Shown here: positions 31,583-39,522 of the stretch, piece after piece | How positions within the stretch are numbered: position 1 is the stretch's first letter | Layout: each line of letters starts with the position of its first letter | Origin: Chryseobacterium sp. 52 | GTDB taxonomy: Bacteria; Bacteroidota; Bacteroidia; Flavobacteriales; Weeksellaceae | NCBI RefSeq assembly: GCF_002754245.1 | Contig: NZ_PEEX01000001.1 | Location: 4,320,001-4,384,000, forward strand | Length of the DNA stretch: 64,000 nucleotides | Direction: 5' to 3' | Translations under genes and position numbers: made by a program | The notes under the pieces: generated by a model | What the model was told of the DNA's origin: nothing | The model's database searches: none | Seen by the model: the letters and a program-made list of their open reading frames with translations, nothing else

Positions 31583-33784
31583 TTAATACTTCTTCAGCTT
31601 ATCTAAAATTTCTACGAAATTATCTTCATCAGGAAATGGCGTATTAAAATTAAAAATCCTGCCCTCCGGATCTACAATGATAAATCTTGGGATAGACTGT
31701 ATCTTGTATTTATTCATAAACTGCCCGGCATTGGTAAGCCAGAACTGAGGAACATTGGATGTTTTTGTTTTCAGATAATTCTGCCATTTCGATTTATCCT
31801 GATCCAGACTTATTGAGATAAACTGGATATTGTCATAGTATCTGTACTGATGGCTTCTGGTCTCAAATACAGGACGGATCTGCTTGCACGGTCCACACCA
31901 GGTTGCCCAGAAATCGATCACCACATATCTTCCTTTATATTTTGAAAGTTTGTTCGTTTTGTCTTTATCATTAAGAAGAACAAGATCAGGAAAAACAGAA
32001 CCTTTCTGAGACCTGTTGATCTGCTCGATCTTCAAATACAATAATTGTTTATAGTCTGTATTGTTTACTTTACTGATCTCAGCAGCAAAAAGCTTATTTC
32101 TGGTCAGACTGTCTGTCTGCAGTTCAATATTTTTCGCTAAATGTTTGGCAAGAAGCTGATCTTTAAAAATTCCTTTTGGCATCTGGTCAATCTTTACAAA
32201 AAGAATACTGTCCGGATTGGAAGTCTGATCCTTATCAGAAAGCAGCTGATCTAATTTATACTGCAGATAATTATCATTTTTACTTAATAATGATCCGGGT
32301 TTCTGAATATTTTCATTCAATTCTTTAATAAAAGGGGCAGGGGCAGCGAATTTAGGATCACTCAGTGAAGTCATTTTCCTATAATTATTAATTTCGTTCA
32401 GGTATTCAATGGCCATCAGTTGTCTTCTGTATACTTTGTAATCTTCTGAAAGTGCATTATTCTGAGGATCTGCAAAGACATTTAAAATTCTTTTGTTCTC
32501 TTTCCAGTCAGATTCAGCCACTTCATAAAACATTTTCGGATCATTATTATAATTCTGTTTTTCCAGGGCATAAGCAAATTCATTTCCAAAAGAATTCTCT
32601 GTATTCTTATATTCCTGATCTGCTTTTCGGTTAGATTTAACGTATGATACCATGTTTGCCCCATTCAGTTTAATTTCAATATCAAACCAGTCGCCACTTC
32701 CCATCACGATATCCAGTTTTTTATTTCCCACCTCAAGTATATATTCGTCCAACGGTAATACCTGAGTGGTACTCCAACTGAAAGTATGATCTTTAACTGC
32801 AACAGCTCCAATTTTCTTGTGAAAATCTTTGGAATAAATCTTTACAGAATCTATTTTAAGATCACTTTCCAATGTACCTTTAATAGACACTCCTGTTCCG
32901 TCACTCTGATACGGTTTCGGTTTCTGAAAAACATAAAGAAATCCCGCTCCTATAATCAGTAATGCTGTTGACAACATAATCTGCTTTTTATTTTTCAGAA
33001 AAGCATTTTTAAATCCTTTTTTACTGTACCAAAAATAGCCTACTGCAAGAAAAACAACCATCCAGAAGAGACTCATATATTCCGAATGGGAGATAAAACT
33101 GTTCAGGTCTCTCACTTCCGGAGACTTCCAGAATGCATATAATGAGCTGTAAGGATTAAAGAAAAAAGACTGTTTCTGTACCACAGAAGTAATATTGGAA
33201 GCCATTCCCAGCGAACCGATGAGAAATGACCAGATGAACCCCTGAAATACCACAGAAACACAAAGCTGCAAAGCTGCAATTCCTAAAATACTCAAAAAAA
33301 CCCTTACCATTGTTTTAATCATCCACATCGTATCGAAAGTAAGCAGTTTCGCAGGATCCGGATGGATATAATAATTAATGAGAGATAAGAGGATACTGAA
33401 TCCGAAATAGGAAAGTATACATATAACACCCAGCAGCACTACAATAATATATTTTGAAAAATAAAGATTGAATCTACTGACCGGCTGTGTTTCCATCAAC
33501 TGCCAGCCGTTATTTTTATGATCTGTCTGAGCCACTCTGTTTGCAGCAATAATGATAAACAGAAGCAGTATAAAAAAAGTAAAAGATCTAATGGCATCTC
33601 CGCCTATGGCATCTTCAAAAACAGAATACGGAAGCTTTCCTTCTATGAGAAGTTCTGAGGTGAAAAATCCGGGAATATAACTTATCAAAGGAATCAAAGC
33701 TCCCAGAATAATGGCAATATAAGATAATCCAAGCCCTTTTGTTTTCAGCCATTCTACATTGACTGCTGTTATTAATTTTTTCAT
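31583..33784 (-). CDS. ABC-2 type permease fused to a DUF4369-like region and a TlpA-type thioredoxin domain
   Basis: 733 residues. Residues 1-295 are an ABC-2-like permease with about six membrane spans (AIILGALIPLISYIPGFF; FTFFILLLFIIIAANRVAQ; IIVVLLGVICILSYFGFSILLSL; and three more). Residues about 300-380 have beta structure like the DUF4369 module of Bacteroidota thiol reductases; 380-600 are helical; 605-733 are a thioredoxin/AhpC-TSA domain with an intact WATWCGPCKQ motif (Cys630, Cys633) and cis-Pro in SIPRF (Pro699). The usual stand-alone reductase thus hangs on the end of a permease and should face the periplasm. The ATPase gene lies 7 bp upstream. Substrate unknown. Confidence 0.88.
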   Translation of the reverse strand: MKKLITAVNVEWLKTKGLGLSYIAIILGALIPLISYIPGFFTSELLIEGKLPYSVFEDAIGGDAIRSFTFFILLLFIIIAANRVAQTDHKNNGWQLMETQPVSRFNLYFSKYIIVVLLGVICILSYFGFSILLSLINYYIHPDPAKLLTFDTMWMIKTMVRVFLSILGIAALQLCVSVVFQGFIWSFLIGSLGMASNITSVVQKQSFFFNPYSSLYAFWKSPEVRDLNSFISHSEYMSLFWMVVFLAVGYFWYSKKGFKNAFLKNKKQIMLSTALLIIGAGFLYVFQKPKPYQSDGTGVSIKGTLESDLKIDSVKIYSKDFHKKIGAVAVKDHTFSWSTTQVLPLDEYILEVGNKKLDIVMGSGDWFDIEIKLNGANMVSYVKSNRKADQEYKNTENSFGNEFAYALEKQNYNNDPKMFYEVAESDWKENKRILNVFADPQNNALSEDYKVYRRQLMAIEYLNEINNYRKMTSLSDPKFAAPAPFIKELNENIQKPGSLLSKNDNYLQYKLDQLLSDKDQTSNPDSILFVKIDQMPKGIFKDQLLAKHLAKNIELQTDSLTRNKLFAAEISKVNNTDYKQLLYLKIEQINRSQKGSVFPDLVLLNDKDKTNKLSKYKGRYVVIDFWATWCGPCKQIRPVFETRSHQYRYYDNIQFISISLDQDKSKWQNYLKTKTSNVPQFWLTNAGQFMNKYKIQSIPRFIIVDPEGRIFNFNTPFPDEDNFVEILDKLKKY

Positions 33785-33791
33785 CTGTGTT

Positions 33792-34694
33792 TTAGTTTTT
33801 AGTTATTTCCATGAACCAGTCTTCAAGGCCTGCACTGTTTTTAATTTCAAAAATCTCAGCATTATTCAGAACCAGTTTTTTGATAAGAGCGGCAATATTT
33901 TCTTTGGATTCAGCGGTGATTTCGATGGTTCCCGAATCAATCATTTTAGGGGCGTAGCTTTCCGGAATCTGTTCAATAAATTCGGATGCATGATTCAGTC
34001 CAATTCTGATGTGGTCATATCTGTAGAGCTCATTAAGATCTTTTATGCTTCCGGCAAAACGGATTTCACCATGGGAAATAATGGCAAGATGGGTAATCAT
34101 TTTTTCAATTTCCTGAAGCAGGTGACTTGAAATGAATATGGTTACTCCCTCTTCCCTGTTAAGTTTGATTAAAAGCTCCCGCATTTCCAGCATTCCGTTC
34201 GGGTCCAGACCATTTACAGGTTCGTCCAGGATCAGCAGCTCAGGTTTTCCCAAAAGGGTCATAGCTATGGAAAGTCTTTGTTTCATCCCCAGAGAATATC
34301 TTTTCATTTTCATATTTCTGCTTTCCCAAAGATCGACCAGATGGAGTACTCTTTCACACTCAGACTCAGGAAGGTTTCTGAACCTGGAAATAATAAGAAG
34401 ATTTTCCCATCCTGAAAGATGGTCGTAAAAAGCTGCGGTATCAATCAGGCTTCCTATTTTATGAAAGCCTTCCGGATAAAGTGCTGACAGGTTTTTATTA
34501 AAGATCTGAATAGCCCCGAATTCATCAGGAATACTCCCGATCAGCATTTTCATAGTTGTAGACTTACCCGCTCCGTTGGCACCGAGAAATCCGAAAATAC
34601 TCCCTTTCGGAACTGAAAGATTAATATTTTTAAGAACAGGTTTATCCCTTGAAAACTCAAAGGTTAGATTCTGAATCTGGATGATATTTTCCAT
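33792..34694 (-). CDS. ABC transporter ATP-binding protein
   Basis: 300 residues. Walker A GANGAGKST, the Q-loop region, signature YSLGMKQRLSIAMTLLGKPELL, Walker B LLILDEPVNGLDPNG, and the switch His in TIFISSHLLQEIEKM are all present. The C-terminal 80 residues match the extra domain common to ABC-2 exporters of the bacitracin-resistance/lantibiotic-immunity type. It powers the permease-thioredoxin protein encoded 7 bp downstream, possibly for export of a lipid or peptide. A consensus promoter lies 22 bp upstream of the start codon. Confidence 0.93.
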   Translation of the reverse strand: MENIIQIQNLTFEFSRDKPVLKNINLSVPKGSIFGFLGANGAGKSTTMKMLIGSIPDEFGAIQIFNKNLSALYPEGFHKIGSLIDTAAFYDHLSGWENLLIISRFRNLPESECERVLHLVDLWESRNMKMKRYSLGMKQRLSIAMTLLGKPELLILDEPVNGLDPNGMLEMRELLIKLNREEGVTIFISSHLLQEIEKMITHLAIISHGEIRFAGSIKDLNELYRYDHIRIGLNHASEFIEQIPESYAPKMIDSGTIEITAESKENIAALIKKLVLNNAEIFEIKNSAGLEDWFMEITKN

Positions 34695-34715
34695 ATTGAT
34701 AGATTAGATGTAAAA

Positions 34716-34745
34716 CAAAAATACAATTTAAATAGTAATATGCAA
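34716..34745 (-). promoter_or_regulatory. Promoter of the ABC exporter-gldC operon
   Basis: On the minus strand TTG (34743-34745), a 19-bp spacer and TATTTTTG (34716-34723), a full match to TTG-N19-TAnnTTTG. It lies between the gldB terminator and the ATPase start. Confidence 0.7.
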
Positions 34746-34783
34746 TACAAAGTAGTATGTTTTTAAAAATTATTTTAAAAAAG

Positions 34784-34817
34784 CAAAAAAATAGCCTCCA
34801 AATTACTTTGAAGGCTA
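34784..34817 (-). terminator. Terminator of gldB
   Basis: On the minus strand an 11-bp stem (TAGCCTTCAAA / TTTGGAGGCTA, one T-G pair) with a four-base loop and seven Ts, 16 bp after the gldB stop. It separates gldB from the exporter-gldC transcript. Confidence 0.88.
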
Positions 34818-34833
34818 TCGTTTATTTTGATTG

Positions 34834-35817
34834 TTACGGTGTTTTAGGTTTGTACACCGCTTCATTAAAGACCTTAGTGGCATCAAGCTTTAAAAAGTCA
34901 ACCAGCTTGGTTTCCGGTTTCTGCCTGAAATAGGCTTTACAGATCTGCCATCCTGTAAATATTCCGATCTGGGGTGAAGATTCATTATCTATCTCTGTAT
35001 AAAATTTGGAGAAAGGTCCCGGAGAAATAAAACGCTCCACCAATCTTGGGTCATCTCCAAAAATCAGATTGCTTTCTACAAAATAGTTCCAGATATTCGC
35101 TTCATTGGCTACAGCCCATTCATATTGCTTTCTGGTATAATTCATTTTCAGATAATCCGGTGTATCAGGAAGGAAAGCATCCTGCATCACCATGATTTTT
35201 CCGTTCAGAATAACTTTGTCTATGAATTTCTGATGGTCAGGAGATTCTGTCACAATATTTTCAGCAAAGATCTGTGAAACTTTGGGAACGATATTCTGTG
35301 GATTCATCGACTTCTGGAAATAAAGCTCAAGTCCTTTGTAATTGGCATTTCCATCTCCCATAAATCCAGTGATATCTATAAACAGAAGGTTTCCTTTTGA
35401 ATCATAAAAAATAGGATCCTGAACCATCTGCAATGCCGATGAGAACAAGTATACCTTAGGACTTTTGAACTGCGGAAAATAATATTTGATATGTGAAAAC
35501 AGATCCTGAAGCTCTTTCTGAAGTTTTGCCTGGTCTATTTTCCCTATTGCTTCTTTATAGATTTTTATCTCTTCTGCATCTCCTCTTCTTTTTCCAAAAT
35601 CTGCATCAGAGACTGTTCCCTGAAACCATGGGAATTTAGCTTTAAACTGATCCAGAGATGCATCCTGGTTATAAAATTCTTTGGAAATATCCGTCATTTC
35701 GATTTTTCCGGCAGGTTCTTTTACTTCTACTTTCCATAGGTTTTCGGTTTCTTTTTTACAGGAATCCAAAGTGAGAACTAAAATAGAAGAAAGCGCGATA
35801 ATTCTAAAAATCTTCAT
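34834..35817 (-). CDS. gldB: Gliding motility lipoprotein GldB
   Basis: 327 residues with a lipoprotein signal (IALSSILVLTLDSCKKE, Cys20). The body fits GldB: FYNQDASLDQFKAKFPWFQGTVSDADFGKRR, KELQDLFSHIKYYFPQFKSPKVYLFSS, LLFIDITGFMGDG and EWAVANEANIWNYFVESNLIF. GldB is an essential lipoprotein of Bacteroidota gliding. Here gldB has its own terminator and is no longer next to gldC. The start is ATG at 35817; a TATTTTTG -7-like element (35843-35850) lies 25 bp upstream. Confidence 0.93.
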   Translation of the reverse strand: MKIFRIIALSSILVLTLDSCKKETENLWKVEVKEPAGKIEMTDISKEFYNQDASLDQFKAKFPWFQGTVSDADFGKRRGDAEEIKIYKEAIGKIDQAKLQKELQDLFSHIKYYFPQFKSPKVYLFSSALQMVQDPIFYDSKGNLLFIDITGFMGDGNANYKGLELYFQKSMNPQNIVPKVSQIFAENIVTESPDHQKFIDKVILNGKIMVMQDAFLPDTPDYLKMNYTRKQYEWAVANEANIWNYFVESNLIFGDDPRLVERFISPGPFSKFYTEIDNESSPQIGIFTGWQICKAYFRQKPETKLVDFLKLDATKVFNEAVYKPKTP

Positions 35818-35869
35818 TATTTTTACATGAAATTTAAGTGTACAAAAATAAGGATTAAAAAGACAATTG

Positions 35870-36511
35870 ATGGTGAAAATTAAAATATTTGCAACCCTCG
35901 GCCTGATTATTTCAGGATTATCTCTTTTCTATGCCCAAAAGCTTCATTTTAAAGATCAAAACTTTGAAAAAGCTGTACTTGAAAATTTTGACGTTAATAA
36001 AAACGGTTCGCTGGAAAAGCCGGAAGCAGATGCAGTTATGAATTTGTTTATGGTTCAGAAAGGAATTACCTCAGCAGAGGACACCGGGCTTTTTATCAAT
36101 ATCAAAATGATTGTGCTGGATGACAATGCAATTTCCAATGTTTCTATAGCCGGACTCCCCTATCTTGAACTGTTTTCCTGTACAGGATGCAGGATGTCTT
36201 TCTTTAAAGGAGAAAATCTTAAAAACCTGACTGCCTTATATCTTGACCACAATATTTTGGAACATATTTCGCTGAAAGAAACTCCAAAAATCAATCAATT
36301 AACATTATCTTTAAATCAATTAAAAACAATTGATATCACACAGCTGAAAAGTTTAAGAAAGCTGAATATTGAACATAATAAAATCCAAAAACTTGATATC
36401 TCCGGAAATACAGGCCTTCAAACTCTTAATGTAGATGGGAATACAATGAAAGAATCAGATATTAAGAAGGGATTGAAAACCGATGTGACTATTTTCGGAA
36501 CTGAGCCATAA
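35870..36511 (+). CDS. Secreted leucine-rich-repeat protein
   Basis: Start set at ATG 35870 (the TTG just before it is less likely). 213 residues: signal peptide (FATLGLIISGLSLFYAQ), an N-terminal segment with an EF-hand-like DVNKNGSLEKPEAD stretch, then five to six LRR units of the Bacteroidota type (LTALYLDHNILEHISLKE, INQLTLSLNQLKTIDITQ, LRKLNIEHNKIQKLDISG, LQTLNVDGN). There is no T9SS domain, so it is probably periplasmic or outer-surface by another route. It is divergent from gldB with about 50 bp between starts, and followed by a GNAT gene 9 bp downstream. Confidence 0.82.
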   Translation: MVKIKIFATLGLIISGLSLFYAQKLHFKDQNFEKAVLENFDVNKNGSLEKPEADAVMNLFMVQKGITSAEDTGLFINIKMIVLDDNAISNVSIAGLPYLELFSCTGCRMSFFKGENLKNLTALYLDHNILEHISLKETPKINQLTLSLNQLKTIDITQLKSLRKLNIEHNKIQKLDISGNTGLQTLNVDGNTMKESDIKKGLKTDVTIFGTEP

Positions 36512-36520
36512 TTTATTCAT

Positions 36521-37051
36521 ATGAAACGAGAAACCCAAAGATTAATTTTAAGAAAACTTGAAGAAACAGATGTTGAACGGATGTTTCTGCTGGATTCTAA
36601 TCCGGAAGTCATGAAATACATCGGTGTTCCGGTGCTTACAGAGCAAAATCAATCTTTAGATGTGATCAGAATGATCCGGAAGCAATACGAAGATAACGGT
36701 ACAGGAAGGCTTGCCGTAATTGAAAAAGAAACCGGACTGTTCATCGGCTGGAGTGGTCTGAAATTACTTACTGAAGAAATCAACGGTTATAACAACATAC
36801 TGGATCTCGGCTACCGTTTTTTACCTGAATCATGGGGAAAAGGCTATGCATTGGAATCGGCAATAGCTTCTCTTGAGCTTGGTTTTAACGAAATGGATGC
36901 AGATATTATTTATGCTCATGCCCATGACGGAAATGACGGATCCAATCATATCTTAAAGAAATTAGGTTTTGAGAAAACCGGTGAATTCACAGAACCTGAC
37001 GGGATCTGTAACTGGTACGAGCTTAAACGTGAAAAATATAGGTCAGTATAA
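36521..37051 (+). CDS. GNAT N-acetyltransferase, RimJ/RimL-like
   Basis: 176 residues: TQRLILRKLEETDVERMFLLDSNPEVMKYIG is the RimJ/RimL-like opening, followed by LGYRFLPESWGKGYALESAIA (acetyl-CoA loop WGKGYA) and NDGSNHILKKLGFEKTGEF. Members acetylate ribosomal proteins, polyamines or antibiotics; the acceptor here is unknown. It is 9 bp downstream of the LRR gene. The 166 bp after it hold no convincing gene. Confidence 0.88.
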   Translation: MKRETQRLILRKLEETDVERMFLLDSNPEVMKYIGVPVLTEQNQSLDVIRMIRKQYEDNGTGRLAVIEKETGLFIGWSGLKLLTEEINGYNNILDLGYRFLPESWGKGYALESAIASLELGFNEMDADIIYAHAHDGNDGSNHILKKLGFEKTGEFTEPDGICNWYELKREKYRSV

Positions 37052-37217
37052 TTTCAATCATATGGATTTATCTGAAGCTTGGTGATGAAAAAAACCACTA
37101 ATTTTGAAACTTATTTTCCTTTTGAAATCCTTGACGTGAGCAGAATGGTTCCGGAACCGGCAAAAAAGGATTAAGAAATATAAAAAATACAGTAAAACAG
37201 ACTAAAAAATATAAATA

Positions 37218-38018
37218 ATGCAGACTCAAAAAGTAATAGATCATATTGTAGAATGGCTAAAAGATTATGCTGTAAAAGCTAAAGTAAACGGATATGTCAT
37301 AGGGGTTTCCGGAGGTGTGGATTCCGGGGTAGTTTCTACTCTTGCAGCCATGACCGGACTGAAAACACTGCTTATCGAAATGCCGATACGTCAGAAGCCT
37401 GATCAGATAGACCGCGCGTGGGAGCACATGAATGATCTGAAATCAAAGTTTCCGAATGTAGAAGCAATGTCTGTAGATCTGACTCCGGCTTTTGAAGAGC
37501 TTTATAAAACATTTGATGTAAAGGATGATCTGTATCCTAATGAAAAACTGGCTTTTGCCAATACAAGATCGCGTCTCAGAATGCTTACTCTGTACTATTA
37601 CGGGCAGATTAACGGACTTTTGGTGTGCGGAACAGGAAATAAAGTGGAAGATTTCGGAATCGGGTTTTATACAAAATATGGCGATGGTGGTGTAGATGTT
37701 TCTCCTATTGCTGATCTGTTCAAAACGGAAGTATATACTCTTGCAAAGGCTTTAAATCTGGTTAAAAACATTCAGGAAGCTATTCCTACAGACGGACTTT
37801 GGGATGTAGACAGAACGGATGAACAGCAGATTGGTGCTACCTATCCTGAGCTGGAAAAAATCCAGAAAGAATATGGAAACAAAACGGCTGACGATTATGA
37901 AGGCCGTGATAAGGAGGTTTTTTTAATTTTTGACAGAATGCATAAAGCCGCAAAACATAAAATAGATCCAATCCCGGTTTGTGATATTCCTGAAGAATGG
38001 AGGGAAAACCAGTTCTGA
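37218..38018 (+). CDS. nadE: NH3-dependent NAD+ synthetase
   Basis: 266 residues, the short ammonia-dependent form without a glutaminase domain. Motifs: GVSGGVDSGVVSTLA (pyrophosphate-binding SGGxDS), NTRSRLRMLTLYYYG, LVCGTGNKVEDFGIGFYTKYGDGGVDVSPIADLFKTEV. It forms NAD+ from deamido-NAD, ATP and ammonia in the last step of NAD synthesis. The barnase-like gene begins 21 bp after its stop, so transcription may continue into that operon. Confidence 0.95.
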   Translation: MQTQKVIDHIVEWLKDYAVKAKVNGYVIGVSGGVDSGVVSTLAAMTGLKTLLIEMPIRQKPDQIDRAWEHMNDLKSKFPNVEAMSVDLTPAFEELYKTFDVKDDLYPNEKLAFANTRSRLRMLTLYYYGQINGLLVCGTGNKVEDFGIGFYTKYGDGGVDVSPIADLFKTEVYTLAKALNLVKNIQEAIPTDGLWDVDRTDEQQIGATYPELEKIQKEYGNKTADDYEGRDKEVFLIFDRMHKAAKHKIDPIPVCDIPEEWRENQF

Positions 38019-38039
38019 ATTTTAAGTTATACATAATAT

Positions 38040-38552
38040 ATGAACGGTAAAATAAGATCGGTATTTTTTATTTGTCTGGGCCTCCTTTTCGGGATGTCTG
38101 TGATGTATATCTACAATAATTTTATTGCGGATAAAAAAGGAGATACCGGAACCACAAAAACAGAAACCTCCCAATACGGAAGTGCTTCTTCAAATTCTCA
38201 AACTAATCATAACCCATCCTCACCATCAATAGATCAATTGACCGAGGAAAAAACGGTTATTAATTATGTAAAGCAGAACCACGCGCTTCCTGCTTATTAT
38301 ATCACCAAAAATGAGGCTAAAAAGATGGGTTGGAATCCTTCCAAAGGGAATCTTTGTGATGTGCTCCCTGGAAAAGCAATTGGTGGTGATACATTCAGCA
38401 ATCGTGAAAAAAGACTTCCCGGAGACGAAAAATATTACGAAGCAGATGTGAACTACAGTTGTGGAAACCGAAATGCAGACAGGATTATTTTTACCAAAAA
38501 TGGCGATGTCTATCTAACAAAAAACCATTATAAAAGTTTTGAAAAGCAGTAA
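38040..38552 (+). CDS. Barnase-family ribonuclease with N-terminal membrane anchor or signal
   Basis: 170 residues. Residues 5-25 are a hydrophobic segment (signal or anchor), 30-65 a Ser/Thr/Asn-rich linker, and 66-170 a barnase/RNase N1 domain. All barnase catalytic positions are kept: Lys90 (YITKNEAKKMGW), Arg122 (SNREKRLPG), general base Glu134 (YYEADVNYS), Arg144 and Arg148 (CGNRNADRI), general acid His163 (KNHYKSF). An extra Cys pair (106, 141) may form a disulfide. It should cleave single-stranded RNA after purines, mainly G. A barstar homologue is encoded two genes downstream, as expected for self-protection. Confidence 0.93.
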   Translation: MNGKIRSVFFICLGLLFGMSVMYIYNNFIADKKGDTGTTKTETSQYGSASSNSQTNHNPSSPSIDQLTEEKTVINYVKQNHALPAYYITKNEAKKMGWNPSKGNLCDVLPGKAIGGDTFSNREKRLPGDEKYYEADVNYSCGNRNADRIIFTKNGDVYLTKNHYKSFEKQ

Positions 38553-39156
38553 TTTATTTGGTCTTGCCACTCTAATATTCTTGGCATTCTCATGCTCGGA
38601 AAAGCAGCAGCAGTCTGTAAAGAGTGGCAAACCGATGACTATACTGATTCAGCCGTTTAAAGATTTCACTCCTGAAAATGCAGCTGAAACAGCTGAAAAA
38701 ATCAGGAAGATCTACCCGAACGTAAAGATTCTTGATCCCATTGATTTCCCTAAAAACGCCTATTATCAGGCAAGAAACCGCTACAGAGCAGATTCTATCA
38801 TTAAATTTTTGAACAGCAGAACAAAAGAAGGTTTTGTGACTATTGGCCTGACCTCAAAAGATATCAGCGTTACCAAGGGAAAAATAAAAGACTACGGAAT
38901 TATGGGGTTGGGCTACAGACCCGGAAAAGCCTGTGTGGCCTCAAAATACAGACTCAATAAGAATAACGTGAATGAGCAGTTCTTTAAAATAGCCATTCAC
39001 GAACTGGGACACACCCAGGGATTGAAACACTGCCCTGAAAAAACATGCTTTATGAGGGATGCAGAAGGCGGAAATCCAACTGATTCGGAAACAGATTTCT
39101 GCCACAAATGCAAATTTTTTTTAAATAATAAAAACTGGAAATTTAATTCTATATGA
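38539..39156 (+). CDS. Archaemetzincin-family (M54) metalloprotease lipoprotein, TTG start
   Basis: 205 residues. The TTG at 38539 is the only start giving the lipoprotein signal MKSSNLFGLATLIFLAFSCSE (Cys19); an in-frame stop lies just upstream, and the first ATG would remove the signal. The zinc motif HELGHTQGLKHC (His154, Glu155, His158, His164) with following CxxxxCxM (Cys165, Cys170, Met172) and a CHKC pair (188, 191) fits archaemetzincins, which carry a second structural zinc. Substrate unknown. The gene overlaps the barnase gene by 14 bp and the barstar gene by 4 bp (ATGA), so the three are translated together. Confidence 0.88.
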   Translation: MKSSNLFGLATLIFLAFSCSEKQQQSVKSGKPMTILIQPFKDFTPENAAETAEKIRKIYPNVKILDPIDFPKNAYYQARNRYRADSIIKFLNSRTKEGFVTIGLTSKDISVTKGKIKDYGIMGLGYRPGKACVASKYRLNKNNVNEQFFKIAIHELGHTQGLKHCPEKTCFMRDAEGGNPTDSETDFCHKCKFFLNNKNWKFNSI

Positions 39157-39446
39157 AAACAATATATATCGATTTTACAGAAATCGGCGATTATGATGAT
39201 TTTTACACTCAATTAAAGGAAAAGGTTAGTCTTCCTGAACATTTTGGGGATAATCTCGATGCATTGGCCGATACCATTACCGGTGACCTGGAAATGCCGC
39301 TTCACCTTGAGTTTGTGAATATGACAGTAGACCAGCTGGAGATTTTTGAAGATCTGCTGATCACTCTCGAAGACGCCGAAGAAGAAACAGAAGATTTTAG
39401 TTTTACCTATTATCTGGAGCAGTATGAAGATGAAAATGAAGATTAA
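39153..39446 (+). CDS. Barstar-family ribonuclease inhibitor
   Basis: 97 residues matching barstar: LPEHFGDNLDALADTITG corresponds to the barnase-binding helix, with Asp36 and Asp40 at the positions of barstar Asp35 and Asp39; DLEMPLHLEFVNM follows as the next strand. The C-terminus is strongly acidic (YLEQYEDENED). It lacks a signal peptide and so should stay in the cytoplasm and block any barnase that is not exported. Its start overlaps the archaemetzincin stop by 4 bp. Tight coupling supports co-production with the nuclease. Confidence 0.93.
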   Translation: MKTIYIDFTEIGDYDDFYTQLKEKVSLPEHFGDNLDALADTITGDLEMPLHLEFVNMTVDQLEIFEDLLITLEDAEEETEDFSFTYYLEQYEDENED

Positions 39447-39522
39447 CAAAAAAATATATATATTATTTATACTGATAAATAATAATCATTAACTTTATTT
39501 CATAAAAAATCCCCCGCAAATC

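Noticed and set aside
37085..37174. 29-codon frame MKKTTNFETYFPFEILDV... between the GNAT gene and nadE
   Set aside because: Very short, no known family, no promoter; could be a gene remnant but cannot be supported.
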